Shown here: piece after piece, positions 28,701-37,928 of the stretch
Layout: each line of letters opens with the position of its first letter
Numbering within the stretch: position 1 is the stretch's first letter
Assembly: GCF_021390175.1 (NCBI RefSeq)
Contig: NZ_CP090004.1
Location: 3,649,001-3,713,000, forward strand
Source of the DNA: Flagellimonas sp. HMM57
GTDB lineage: Bacteria > Bacteroidota > Bacteroidia > Flavobacteriales > Flavobacteriaceae
Length of the DNA: 64,000 bases
Reading direction: 5' to 3'
Translations under genes and position numbers: made by a program
The notes under the pieces: model-generated
The model's database searches: none
Seen by the model: only the letters and a program-made list of their open reading frames with translations
Told to the model about the DNA's origin: nothing

Positions 28701-31700
28701 CATCTGGATTTACTTCCATTGCCCATTCCAGTACTATACAGGGTAACGACCTGTCGGAAACCATTGTCTTGGCACCACCAACAGGTCCGCTAAGAGCTAT
28801 TACCATACGGGTTACCGATGGTTTACGTACTATTGAAAATGCAGGAATCATTATAACTGGACCAGATATACTGTTTACAAATACAAATGCCCAAGGAGAA
28901 GCTTTGGTTCAATTGGTTGATGGAAGTTATACCCTTCGTGTATTTGCAGCGCCATATGGTACGGTTGAACCTAGTATAGTTGTTACCAAAGACGATATCA
29001 TAGAAATAGTGCTATCGGGCCCTACGGTAAATATTAGGTTATCTGTTGGGGATTTCAACGGAAACCCAATACCGAATGCGACTGTTGAATTTTATGGACG
29101 ATCGTTGACTACCGATGCCAATGGATTGGTAACAATATTTAATTTGGTACAATCGGCTACATATGAGTTCACTGTGTCAGCTACAGGATATCTTCCCAAC
29201 ACTATAAAGATTTTAGTTGACCCTACCGTAACTTTTTATAGTATACCTCTGGCAAAACCTGCAAGTGTAACTTTTGAATGCAGTGATGGAACAATGCCCT
29301 TGGCAGGTGTCCAGTTGGATTTAGAAGGAAAACAATACATTTCAGATAGTCAAGGTCAAATTCATATACCAAACCTAAGAATAAGACAATCTGCATATCG
29401 CTATTTTGCAAGTATTGATGGCTATCATTCACAAAGTGGTGGTTTTGTACTGAGTAGTCCAACGTATACAGGACAACTGGTCTTTGTTCAAAAAACAAGT
29501 CAATATGATGTTGATTTTAGGGTTGAAGATGTAATGTCTTCACCAATACTATATGCTGAGATTTTACTAGAGGGAAACACCTACTATACAGATGCAAACG
29601 GTATGGTAGTTATAGGGAAAATGCCCGATGGGCGCTACCCCTTTACGGTGAATGCTTTGGGGTATCAAACGGTTAAAGGTTCGTTGTTCGTTAATGGCAA
29701 TGCCGTTACAGAAACCGTGGTACTCCAATCACAAAATCAACCTACATTCAATGTTTTGGGCACAGTGACCGATAACAACGGAAATCCACTGGAAAATGTC
29801 ATATTAAACGGGTTCAGTACAACCGTGACCACGGATACCAATGGTCGATATTCGGCAGAGGAGGTCCAAGGCTGGTCGGGCAATATTCGCCCTACGCTTC
29901 AAAACTATACCTTCTCGCCGACCAATGTATCCGTTAACAATCTTCTGGGGGATTTATCGGGTAACGATTTTGTTGGAACACCTACGGTAAATCAGTTCAG
30001 TGTTTCAGGAACTGTAAAGGATATCAATGGTAATCCGTTGCAAAACGCTGTTTTGAGTGGTTTTAGCAACGCAGTGACCACGAATGCCAATGGCGAGTTT
30101 TCCGTTTTGGAAGCCGTTGGATGGTCTGGTACTATCGCAGTTAGCTTGCCAGGATATTCATTTTCACCTACCAGCATACAGATTAATGCCTTACAAGGAG
30201 ATGATAGCGGTAATGATTTTGTCGGTACCCGAATTGTGCATCAGATTTCGGGTATGGTCAAGGACGATAAGGGCAACCCTTTAAGCAATGTTACGGTGAG
30301 TGGTTTTGGCTTTTCAATAACGACAGATGTGACAGGCCGGTATTGGACATCTCGACAACAAGATTGGTCCGGAAATATCTCCGTTTCTTTGCCTGGTTAT
30401 ACCTTTACGCCCACAGATATATCCATCAACAATCTGCAGGGGGACAGTACAAACAATGACTTTATAGGCACGCCTATTATCAACCGTTACAGCATTTCGG
30501 GAACGGTGACCGATAACAGTGGAGGCCCATTGGAAAACGTAGTCCTGAGCGGGTTCAGCACCTCTGTGACCACCAACGCGAACGGACAGTATTCAGCAAT
30601 GGAGAGCCAGGGCTGGTCGGGGAGCATCTCGGCATCGTTGCAGGGCTACACTTTTTCGCCTTCGATGATACAGGTAAGCAACCTTCAAGCGGATAGCAAT
30701 GGCAACGATTTTACAGGTACGGCCGTAACAAATCGGTTTACCGTTTCGGGAACGGTGACCGATAACAGTGGAAGCCCATTGGAAAACGTCATCCTAAGCG
30801 GGTTCAGCACCTCTGTGACCACCAACGCGAACGGACAGTATTCAGCAACGGAGAACCAAGGTTGGTCGGGGAGCATCTCGACTTCATTGCAGGGCTACAC
30901 TTTTTCGCCTTCGGCCAGACAGGTGAGCAACCTTCAAGCGGATAGCAGCGGCAACGATTTTACGGGTACGGCCGTAACAAATCGGTTTACTGTTTCGGGA
31001 ACGGTGACCGATAACGATGGAGCCCCATTGGAAAACGTCATCCTAATCGGGTTCAGCACCTCTGTGACCACCAACGCGAACGGACAATATTCAGCAACGG
31101 AGAGCCAGGGTTGGTCGGGGAGCATTTCGGCTTCATTGCAGGGCTACACTTTTTCGCCTTCGGCCAGACAGGTAAGCAACATTCAAGTGGATAGCACCGG
31201 CAACAATTTTATAGGTACTGTAGCAGCCAAACAATATACCATTTCTGGAACAGTACGAGACAAAAAAGGGAATCCTTTGGAAAACGTAATTCTGAGCGGG
31301 TTCAGCAGTCCTGTTACTACCAATGCCAATGGGGAATATTCAGTTACTGAAAACGAGAATTGGTCGGGTTCAATTGTTCCGTCGTTTGAAGATTTGGTTT
31401 TTACACCACAACTTTTGACCATAACTAATCTTAACGAAGATGTCTCTCAAAATTTTAAAGGAGAAGAGTCTTTGAATATGTTTATTTTTCCAAATCCTTC
31501 ATATGATGGTAATTTTACTGTTATACTACCAAAAGTGGATGGTATAAAACAGCTACAGATTTTTACGCCTTCAGGCCAATTGGTACATAGTACAGTTCTT
31601 GAGGATAATGTTGAAGCACATACTTTGGAAAATGTTTTACCAAGTGGCATGTATATCCTTAAGCTTACTGTAAAAGATGGTATTTATGAACAAAAGATTT

Positions 31701-31711
31701 TGATCAACTGA
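25730..31711 (+). CDS. giant secreted multi-repeat protein with T9SS sorting signal
   Basis: The ATG at 25730 gives 1993 residues with a good signal peptide ending SNAQ; an earlier ATG at 25688 weakens it. Two GLUG-like modules come first (about 15-330 and 415-690), each followed by an InlB-type repeat (NLGYTPASRYTFSGW). About seven carboxypeptidase-regulatory-like beta-sandwiches follow. Then come seven 81-83-residue repeats (GTVTDNxGNPLENV...GWSGSI...YTFSP), of which units 4-6 are nearly identical. The C-terminus is a T9SS type A sorting domain (NMFIFPNPSYDGNF...GMYILKL). The protein is probably exported by T9SS and surface-bound, acting as an adhesin or matrix protein. No catalytic domain is visible. 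Confidence 0.88.
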   Translation: MKTITKNYPLKTVTFFTFLFLILLVPIHSNAQFSGGNGTYESPFEISNLTDLRFLSENDEHWDKHFVLTQDIDASNTTTWNSGRGFSPIGDSPNGLRQKTPFTGYFNGLGYNITSIHSNRPGESFIGFFGYIEDAIIENLKLTNVDLTGENGAAGLVVESRSSKIKNCHVSGKVSDFGQNTTSGGLIGISLNSDVAESYAMVEVSATIAGGFIGVSNSDQINDCWAGGIIDGSQISGGFVGVLDSGTLKNCYAIGEVNGQQLAGGFCGFNDSSGNITNSFFDLNSTRQSQAVGQGDGQGVTALDTGDFSIRQNFVTAGWKLDEVWEMSIISSIDNVARPYLKMQLAPYYVHIRVLPEPAASVSGIGYYKPNEQVNLGYTPASRYTFSGWLRDGNVVSTANPHAFTITESQTYNAIFTEDTAFEGGDGTAANPYQIANVNQLQDINTIPSLLNRHYVLTADIDASPTKSWNNGKGFIPIGNQNRPFTGSFDGNGNLIKNLHINRLGESGIGLFGYTHGATITKVGLDNVNISGKNQTAGFVGQDIKSTKISLSYVTGLITGNSEVGGFLGNGIDSGIDNSYSLARTYGKDAIGGMAGYLSSSGNTIVRVNSSYTAGRILSDATAGAIVSHIGRNVSPRSIYDRNTTGLQKGTNSGDGGAEGYSTDRFSYAFLMNQKFDMVNLWQFAYGQDGIKRPILKWENPFVFNLSDDGNGTIDKEPIERILPGVDFPPITAYPNEGHTFGHWLDEDTQEQWTSNPLNINQVDRNYNLKAVFVPNVGNRKVKITVINTVQVPVANALLEWEGNLFRTDSNGVVELSGVSDGTYSYIISHSSSYVPLNDILEVNGSDVDIQVVLYSGTEFKDQNCTFLVTEGALPISNAQIVIQKQGETPQTFFTDSFGEFTFTGNGVFEYTVSVPGYETKTDTFTLSTNNLFKRIALSKVYDLELTVTDGANVLPMAEITFDGITYQANNQGVVLFQDLVNDTYNFLVSASGFTSIAHSSTIQGNDLSETIVLAPPTGPLRAITIRVTDGLRTIENAGIIITGPDILFTNTNAQGEALVQLVDGSYTLRVFAAPYGTVEPSIVVTKDDIIEIVLSGPTVNIRLSVGDFNGNPIPNATVEFYGRSLTTDANGLVTIFNLVQSATYEFTVSATGYLPNTIKILVDPTVTFYSIPLAKPASVTFECSDGTMPLAGVQLDLEGKQYISDSQGQIHIPNLRIRQSAYRYFASIDGYHSQSGGFVLSSPTYTGQLVFVQKTSQYDVDFRVEDVMSSPILYAEILLEGNTYYTDANGMVVIGKMPDGRYPFTVNALGYQTVKGSLFVNGNAVTETVVLQSQNQPTFNVLGTVTDNNGNPLENVILNGFSTTVTTDTNGRYSAEEVQGWSGNIRPTLQNYTFSPTNVSVNNLLGDLSGNDFVGTPTVNQFSVSGTVKDINGNPLQNAVLSGFSNAVTTNANGEFSVLEAVGWSGTIAVSLPGYSFSPTSIQINALQGDDSGNDFVGTRIVHQISGMVKDDKGNPLSNVTVSGFGFSITTDVTGRYWTSRQQDWSGNISVSLPGYTFTPTDISINNLQGDSTNNDFIGTPIINRYSISGTVTDNSGGPLENVVLSGFSTSVTTNANGQYSAMESQGWSGSISASLQGYTFSPSMIQVSNLQADSNGNDFTGTAVTNRFTVSGTVTDNSGSPLENVILSGFSTSVTTNANGQYSATENQGWSGSISTSLQGYTFSPSARQVSNLQADSSGNDFTGTAVTNRFTVSGTVTDNDGAPLENVILIGFSTSVTTNANGQYSATESQGWSGSISASLQGYTFSPSARQVSNIQVDSTGNNFIGTVAAKQYTISGTVRDKKGNPLENVILSGFSSPVTTNANGEYSVTENENWSGSIVPSFEDLVFTPQLLTITNLNEDVSQNFKGEESLNMFIFPNPSYDGNFTVILPKVDGIKQLQIFTPSGQLVHSTVLEDNVEAHTLENVLPSGMYILKLTVKDGIYEQKILIN
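29747..31462 (+). repeat. seven in-frame tandem repeats of 243-249 bp inside the T9SS protein
   Basis: Units begin near 29747, 29996, 30239, 30488, 30737, 30986 and 31235. The period is 249 bp (83 codons), except 243 bp for unit 2. Units 4-6 (30488-31234) are very similar at the DNA level, which indicates recent expansion or homogenisation and a risk of length variation between strains. Confidence 0.9.
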
Positions 31712-31994
31712 CAATTTTGAATTTTTCTTGCTTAGAAAAGCGATGTTCTTTAAGTATTAAAACGAATAATCTAACCTCTAATCTGTTTTATTGAGCTACA
31801 CGATCAGCAATAGATAATTTAGTAAGTTGGTTCATTCTAGATAGCGATGGAGCTAAGTCATAATTGCGGCTTAAATCCTTATTACCTAATTAGGCAATTG
31901 TTCAGTCCAATCTATTTAAGGGATATGTACTAGGCTAATTATAATTACAAAAGCGAATTTCTACCTACGCATACTGGTATGGGCACTATTATGT
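31712..31994. other. intergenic region before the OmpA-domain gene
   Basis: 283 bp with no credible gene. A 10-bp palindrome CCTAATTAGG lies at 31885-31894, about 100 bp upstream of the next start. No T-rich terminator hairpin was found after the giant gene. Confidence 0.4.
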
Positions 31995-33139
31995 ATGGTT
32001 ATGAGAGTTGTATTGTTTTGTTTGATGCTAGTATCCGTTTTCAGCTTCGAAAACGTATGGTCACAGAACGACTTTAACATTCCACCATCAATCAAGAAAA
32101 TGAATTATGCCGATAGGGAAATTACATTTTCGAATGTAACCATGAATGGTAAGAAAATTACATTCTTGGAGGTGGAAAAAGGGGATGTAGTAACCATTAC
32201 CACCAGAATCGAATCTAAACGAAAGGGAGATTATTGCCCAGATTGTATTGTTCAGATATATTGGGGACTTAGGGGTACATTTCATTATGTACCAAGAGCT
32301 TTTATGGATATGAATCCCTGAAGAAAAAATCCAAGCTTATTTTTAATGCGCCCCTTCAAGATGGTATGTACTATATTACCTATGGTGGGTCATTGGAATA
32401 TTCCTGTGAAAATAGTTTACAAAGACCTGGGTGTTCTGCAGATTACGCTTTTGCTGTTTTAAAAGTTGGCAATCCCGACTTAGAGAAAAGAATCACACTA
32501 AAAAGAGTAACAAAGGATACTGGTACATTCTTAAAGACAACATTGATCAAGCCTGGTGGGTTTGGAGACTTAAATGAAATTACCTGGTTTTTAAATGAAG
32601 AGAAATTGAATTTTGACAATAAAACCGAAATACCCATTACCGGTTCTGGGAAATACAAAGTCGTATGGTCGAATTGCTTTACCAGTGTCGCTGACTCTTT
32701 GGATTACTCCACGAACATTGAAAAAAATATAGATACTAGAAAAGAGAAGGAGCTAGTACTAATTGGCGATGGAGATATGGCTTTAATGATTGAAAATAAG
32801 GATGGCTTTGTTCTAAAAAATCTGATTTTTGATTTGAACGAGGCTATTATTAAGCCAGAAGCTAAAAAGGAGTTGAACAAGCTTGCCCAAATTATGATAA
32901 CAAAACCTTCAATGAAAATTCTGCTTGAAGGGCATACCGCTATCGGGAATGCCAAAGAAAATCAGATACTCTCCGAAGAAAGGGTAAAATCTACCAAAAA
33001 CTATCTCGTGAAACAAGGTGTATCCAAAGACAATATTCAAATAAAAGGTTGGGGACAGACAAAGCCCTTGATTAGAACAAGGGATGTAGAAAAGGGAAAA
33101 ATAAATCGAAGAGTGGAGATACGAATTTTATCCAGATAA
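31995..33139 (+). pseudogene. OmpA-family envelope protein gene interrupted by a one-base frameshift
   Basis: Two open frames form one gene. The first (31995-32321) encodes a signal peptide (FENVWSQ end) and a domain reaching VPRAF, then runs into a premature stop. The second frame continues with YGYESLKKKSKL, then MYYITYGG, to a C-terminal OmpA domain (LIFDLNEAIIKPEAKKEL, LLEGHTAIGN, GWGQTKPLI, NRRVEIRILS). Adding one T to the run at 32300-32303 joins them into 381 residues without loss. Either a real inactivating or phase-variable deletion or a sequencing error explains this. OmpA domains bind peptidoglycan. If translation reinitiates near 32366, the second part would lack a signal peptide. 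Confidence 0.88.
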
Positions 33140-33315
33140 GATTGAATGTTGGTTCCAACTAGTTGCAGTCGTAGAAGCGCATCATGGTCTAGGTAAAAAA
33201 CAATCTTTCTTCCTTTGTGGAATTTAAAACAAACTTAATTCTGACGGAATTATCATTTACAATGTTTTTTTGGTGTGAAACGGCGTATTTAGCCCCACAT
33301 CAAAAAAATAATGTT

Positions 33316-34407
33316 ATGCTTAAAAAATATCCAATTTTTAAATGGACGCTACTTGTCTTAACAGTACTGTTTGTATTGATTCTTTCTTTTGGGCTATGGT
33401 TTAAAAGTTTAATTCCTCCTAAGAATACTGAAATAGCAGCTACAAAAATAGAAGACCTACCTTATCTATCGCAAAACATCCTACCGGTACGGGGCAAGAT
33501 TCTTGCGGTCGTAACAAGTACCAAGACCATGGGGAATAGCGATAAGAGCACTGGCTACGAACTCACCGAGTTGGCCCGTGCGTACTATGTGTTCAAAGCC
33601 AACGGTTTTGAAGTGGACATTGCGAGTCCATTAGGGGGAAAACCTCCTGTGGTTATCGATGATGAAGATATGGGCGTATATGATTTTGCCTTTTTAAATG
33701 ACGCCACAGCTCAGAATAAAGTTGATAACACCATTCCATTAAAAGACGTGGTCAAAGAAAATTATGAAGCAGTTTTCTTTGTTGGGGGCAAAGGAGCAAT
33801 GTTCGATTTTCCAAAAAATAAAAACATTCAAGACATGGTTCGTGATTATTATCAATCCAATAAAGTTATTGGTGCCGTATGTCATGGTCCAGCGGCTTTG
33901 GTCAATGTAACTTTGGACAATGGTCGTTCCCTTTTGGAAAACAAAAGAGTGAGCGCTTTTACCAATGATGAAGAATTGTTGCTTATTCCGGAAGCAGCAT
34001 CAATATTTCCATTTTTATTGCAAGATAAGTTGATAGCCCAAGGTGCTAGATTCAAGAAAGGGGAGATGTATCTGGATAAGATCAGTCACGATGCCAACTT
34101 GGTAACGGGTCAGAACCCTTGGTCCGTTTGGTCAGTTGCGGAAACCATGATAGAACAAATGGGACATAAACCAAAGTTCAGGGAAATTACTGATGAAGAA
34201 AATGCGGTCAACATTTTGATTACATATGAGAAATATGGTGCACAAAGCGCAAAGGAACTAATAACGAAAATATTAAAAGACGAGAAAATGCCCATTAATC
34301 GAGTTCTCATTGCAAAACATAGCATAATTGCGGCAATGAAAGGAGATATTGGTCGATTTGTTGATATCATAGCCTTAGTCTCTTTTATTAAGCAAATGGA
34401 AGCCTAG
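33316..34407 (+). CDS. membrane-anchored DJ-1/PfpI-family protein
   Basis: The ATG at 33316 gives 363 residues. An N-terminal membrane anchor (about 9-29) is followed by a class I glutamine-amidotransferase-like (DJ-1/ThiJ/PfpI) domain. The nucleophile is Cys189-His190 in VIGAVCHGPAALV, and an acidic candidate lies in STGYELTELARAY (residues 79-90). The domain includes SPLGGKPPV, as in Hsp31-like deglycases and chaperones. The C-terminal 90 residues are an added helical extension. It is 37 bp upstream of the AraC gene, and the two may form a regulated pair. Confidence 0.85.
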   Translation: MLKKYPIFKWTLLVLTVLFVLILSFGLWFKSLIPPKNTEIAATKIEDLPYLSQNILPVRGKILAVVTSTKTMGNSDKSTGYELTELARAYYVFKANGFEVDIASPLGGKPPVVIDDEDMGVYDFAFLNDATAQNKVDNTIPLKDVVKENYEAVFFVGGKGAMFDFPKNKNIQDMVRDYYQSNKVIGAVCHGPAALVNVTLDNGRSLLENKRVSAFTNDEELLLIPEAASIFPFLLQDKLIAQGARFKKGEMYLDKISHDANLVTGQNPWSVWSVAETMIEQMGHKPKFREITDEENAVNILITYEKYGAQSAKELITKILKDEKMPINRVLIAKHSIIAAMKGDIGRFVDIIALVSFIKQMEA

Positions 34408-34444
34408 AAACCAAGATATTGTTAAATTCGAGAAAAATAATAGA

Positions 34445-35500
34445 TTGCCTTTTCTAGATATACTTCTTGTACTGGTTAGTGGTTCTGGGCTCTTGCATGG
34501 TATTTTTTTTGCCTTTTACCTATGTTTTTTTAATAAAAAAAGAACAAAATCAAATCTTTTGCTGGGATTGCTATTGATCTTTATGGCATTTCGCGTTGGT
34601 AAATCGGTCATGTTATATTTTGGAAATGACCTCGAGCCCATTTTTATATTTGCTGGATTATCCTTTCTTCTGGTCATAGGACCTTTGTTACGATGGTATA
34701 TTTTGGCAATGACAACATCAGACTTTAAACTACCCAGTTTTTATATATTGGAATTAGCGCCGTTTGTTGTGATTTTTGTCATCAGCTTGTTTGTAAGTAA
34801 TAATTGGTTCAATGAAAATAATAGCATGGCGGTTGCATTGTTTGCAAGCACAATTATTTTCAGTTATCTACATTTAGCGTGTTACATTTTTCAATCTGGC
34901 ATGTTGGTGCGTAAGGTTATCAATATCCATACAAAGATGCAACGAACAAAATATCAGATGGTTATAATTCAATGGTTACGAATTCTAATTGTTGGTTTTG
35001 GTATGATTTGGATTTCATATGTTTTGAACCTCATAGAGGACACTGTCCCATACATTGTAGGACCTGTTATGTATTCCGTGGTTATCTATTATTTGAGTTA
35101 CAAGGCATTTAAATTAAACGCTACCCATATAGATGGAACTGTTTTTGCACAGAATGAAAACGTTGCGTTGTTTCAACGTATCCGCGAATTGATGGTTTCT
35201 GAAAAATTATATCTAGAATCGGATATTTCTCTGGTTCGTTTAAGTAAGATGGTGGAGAAAAGCACTCAAAAAACTTCAGAAATTATAAACCAATATGCCA
35301 AGCGCAACTTCAACGATTTTGTTAATCATTATCGAATTCAAGAAGCGAAAGAAATGCTTTTGGACACTGCCAATAAAAAATATACCATTTCATCGATTGC
35401 CTTTGATATAGGTTTTAGCAGCCTATCTTCCTTTAATGTAGCTTTTAAGAAATTTGAAGGTACAACACCATCATTGTATAGAAAGAATAATTCTTGCTAA
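34445..35500 (+). CDS. membrane-bound AraC-family transcriptional regulator
   Basis: A 351-residue protein. Six or seven hydrophobic helices fill residues 1-215, and a C-terminal AraC-type double helix-turn-helix covers about 245-350 (LSKMVEKSTQKTSEIIN and IAFDIGFSSLSSFNVAFKKFEG). Such proteins link a membrane sensor domain to DNA binding. I use the TTG at 34445 because no ATG allows the first helix. It follows the DJ-1-like gene by 37 bp and may control it. Confidence 0.85.
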   Translation: MPFLDILLVLVSGSGLLHGIFFAFYLCFFNKKRTKSNLLLGLLLIFMAFRVGKSVMLYFGNDLEPIFIFAGLSFLLVIGPLLRWYILAMTTSDFKLPSFYILELAPFVVIFVISLFVSNNWFNENNSMAVALFASTIIFSYLHLACYIFQSGMLVRKVINIHTKMQRTKYQMVIIQWLRILIVGFGMIWISYVLNLIEDTVPYIVGPVMYSVVIYYLSYKAFKLNATHIDGTVFAQNENVALFQRIRELMVSEKLYLESDISLVRLSKMVEKSTQKTSEIINQYAKRNFNDFVNHYRIQEAKEMLLDTANKKYTISSIAFDIGFSSLSSFNVAFKKFEGTTPSLYRKNNSC

Positions 35501-35658
35501 ACTATGGGTTTTACAGTTTTACATCCCATGTCTCGTGAGGCAAAGATGCCGGATTGTAATTGGAACTTTTGAGATTATAAAAACCATTCAATGTTAATAA
35601 CACTTTTCATAACTAGTTTTCCGTACTAAAAAAATAGGAGATTCTATTTTTTAATTTT

Positions 35659-35682
35659 ATAAATGATTAAAAGGTCATTTAT
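35659..35682. promoter_or_regulatory. inverted repeat upstream of nrdG
   Basis: ATAAATGA (35659-35666) and TCATTTAT (35675-35682) form a perfect 8-bp dyad with an 8-bp spacer, only 9 bp before the nrdG ATG. The ATGA/TCAT half-sites recur upstream of other genes in this block (37964-37983 and 40449-40462), though here the spacer is 8 rather than 6 bp. It is a candidate operator for the Rrf2 or another redox regulator. Confidence 0.45.
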
Positions 35683-35691
35683 TAATTTATT

Positions 35692-36141
35692 ATGTATTGT
35701 CATAATTTCAATGTTGTACTTCAAGAGGTTCCGGGCGAAGTAAGCCTTTGTTTTTCAATTTCTGGGTGTCCTCTGAGGTGCGAAGGATGTCACTCTCCGT
35801 TTTTATGGAAGAAGGGAAGTGGTACAAAATTGACCCAAAAACTATATGAAGACATACTCCATAAATATTATGGATTTGCAACCTGTGTTATTTTTATGGG
35901 AGGGGAATGGCATAAAAATGAATTGATCAGCAGTTTGAAATATGCCCAAGACAAAGGATATAAAACTTGTGTTTACACGGGTCAAGACCAATTAGATCTA
36001 GAAATCTTAAAGCACCTGACCTGGGTCAAGACTGGAAGATGGGACAAATCTTTAGGAGGTTTGGAGAGCAAGACTACCAATCAAGAGTTTATCGAAGTAA
36101 AAACAAAAAAACGACTTAATCATCTATTCCTTAAAACTTAA
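35692..36141 (+). CDS. nrdG: anaerobic ribonucleotide reductase activating enzyme
   Basis: The 149-residue radical-SAM protein carries Cys26-x3-Cys30-x2-Cys33 (GCPLRCEGCHSP) for the [4Fe-4S] cluster. It uses SAM to make the glycyl radical on NrdD. FMGGEW is the GGE-like SAM motif. The start is an ATG 9 bp after a strong dyad. It is 5 bp upstream of nrdD. Confidence 0.93.
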   Translation: MYCHNFNVVLQEVPGEVSLCFSISGCPLRCEGCHSPFLWKKGSGTKLTQKLYEDILHKYYGFATCVIFMGGEWHKNELISSLKYAQDKGYKTCVYTGQDQLDLEILKHLTWVKTGRWDKSLGGLESKTTNQEFIEVKTKKRLNHLFLKT

Positions 36142-36146
36142 AATCT

Positions 36147-37928
36147 ATGTTACGACTTTCAGACGGTCAAATAGCAAAAAAAATCAACTTTATTAACGAT
36201 TATTTACATTCAGCCAATGCTGCGGATGGTTCTAAAATGGATGCCAATGCCAATGTAACTTCAAAAAACATTGCGACTATGGAAGCTGAACTAAATAAGG
36301 ATATTAACATACAGGTGAACCGGGCACTGGTAAAACAAAAGATAGCTTCCTTGTTCGGGGATGAGCTGGCAAATGAATATACAAGACAAATAGAATCCCA
36401 TGAAATATATATACACGACGAAACTTCTTTAAAACCATATTGTGTATCCATAAGCATGTACCCATTTTTGTTGGACGGACTTACAAAGCTTGGGGGAGAA
36501 AGTAAAGCTCCCAAACATTTGGAAAGCTATTGTGGCGAATTCGTGAATCTAGTTTTTGCGGTAAGTTCCCAATTCGCAGGTGCCTTGGCCACAGTTGAGT
36601 TCTTATTGTATTTTGACCATTTTGCAGCCAAGGACTATGGTGTAGATTATCTGAATACTCACAAAAAACTAATCGAAAATCACTTACAACATGTAATCTA
36701 TGCGATTAATCAACCCGCCGCTGCCAGAGGATATCAGTCTGTATTTTGGAATCTCTCCATTTATGATGAAGCCTATTTTAAAAGTATGTTCGGGGATTTT
36801 GTATTTCCCGATATGACCAGACCAAGTTGGAAAAGTATACGAAAACTACAGGCATTTTTTATGAGATGGTTCAATAAAGAACGTAAGAAAGCTATACTGA
36901 CTTTTCCAGTCGTCACAGCGGCGATGTTGGTGAAAAATGGTACTCCAGTTGATACACAGTTTACCGATATGTGTGCACATGAATTGAGCGAAGGAAATTC
37001 TTTTTTCATCTACCAATCCGAAAATGCGGATAGTCTGGCGTCTTGCTGCCGACTACGAAACGAAATCAGTGACAGTACTTTTAGTTATTCCCTTGGAGCC
37101 GGTGGTGTGGCAACGGGATCTATAAACGTAATAACGTTGAACATGAACAGGCTAATTCAAAAAAAAGCTGATATCGTTGAAGAAGTTCGGAAAGTGCATA
37201 AATATCAAGTAGCCTATAGAAAGCTTATGAATGAATACGATGAAGCGGGATTACTTCCTGTGTACCGTGCCGGTTTTATAGCTATGGACAAACAATTTTT
37301 GACTATAGGAATCAATGGTATGGTAGAAGCGGCCGAAAGCCAAGGCATAAAAGTGGGCAATCATGCATCGTATAAAAGTTTTGTGAATAGATACCTTAAA
37401 GCTATCTATAAAGAGAATAGGGCGGCAAAGGAACAATATGGATATATGTTCAATACTGAATTCGTTCCTGCCGAAAACTTAGGTGTAAAAAATGCCAAAT
37501 GGGACAGGGAAGACGGTTTGTTTGTTCCCAGGGATTGTTACAATTCCTATTTCTATGTAGTTGAAGACCCTAAAACCAATTCGTTGGATAAAATTATGTT
37601 GCACGGTAAGGAAATCATACAATACTTGGACGGGGGGTCGGCATTACACCTTAATTTGGAGGAAACTCCCAATAAACAAGGGTTTATAAAGCTTATCCAT
37701 GCAACGGCAGCGGCAGGATGTAATTACTTCTGTTTTAACATAAAGATTACGGTTTGCAACGAATGTTCGCATATCGACAAACGTACTTTGTTGAAATGCA
37801 GTAACTGCAACTCCCAAAATGTAGATCATGCTACCCGGGTGATAGGCTATTTAAAACGCGTGTCCAGTTTTAGTTCCAATCGGCAGAAAGAGCATCAATT
37901 GAGACATTACCATACACAGGAAGCATAA
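36147..37928 (+). CDS. nrdD: anaerobic (class III) ribonucleoside-triphosphate reductase
   Basis: 593 residues. The glycyl radical site is Gly567 in RVIGYLKR. A C-terminal zinc site is formed by Cys537, Cys540, Cys551 and Cys554. Cys99 in PYCVSISMY aligns with the first catalytic Cys of the family. The enzyme makes dNTPs without oxygen. The N-terminal ATP-cone present in E. coli NrdD (about 712 residues) is missing: the protein starts close to the catalytic core, so dATP inhibition may be absent or different. The operon with nrdG shows that this otherwise aerobic-looking bacterium can replicate DNA anaerobically. Confidence 0.93.
   Translation: MLRLSDGQIAKKINFINDYLHSANAADGSKMDANANVTSKNIATMEAELNKDINIQVNRALVKQKIASLFGDELANEYTRQIESHEIYIHDETSLKPYCVSISMYPFLLDGLTKLGGESKAPKHLESYCGEFVNLVFAVSSQFAGALATVEFLLYFDHFAAKDYGVDYLNTHKKLIENHLQHVIYAINQPAAARGYQSVFWNLSIYDEAYFKSMFGDFVFPDMTRPSWKSIRKLQAFFMRWFNKERKKAILTFPVVTAAMLVKNGTPVDTQFTDMCAHELSEGNSFFIYQSENADSLASCCRLRNEISDSTFSYSLGAGGVATGSINVITLNMNRLIQKKADIVEEVRKVHKYQVAYRKLMNEYDEAGLLPVYRAGFIAMDKQFLTIGINGMVEAAESQGIKVGNHASYKSFVNRYLKAIYKENRAAKEQYGYMFNTEFVPAENLGVKNAKWDREDGLFVPRDCYNSYFYVVEDPKTNSLDKIMLHGKEIIQYLDGGSALHLNLEETPNKQGFIKLIHATAAAGCNYFCFNIKITVCNECSHIDKRTLLKCSNCNSQNVDHATRVIGYLKRVSSFSSNRQKEHQLRHYHTQEA

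Noticed and set aside
29747..31462. Direct repeats resembling a CRISPR-like array
   Set aside because: The period is 249 bp, in frame, and encodes protein domains; no short spacers and no cas genes.
33131..33180. Small GTTGG/CCAAC hairpin after the OmpA gene as terminator
   Set aside because: Only 5 bp of stem, 2-nt loop and no T-run.
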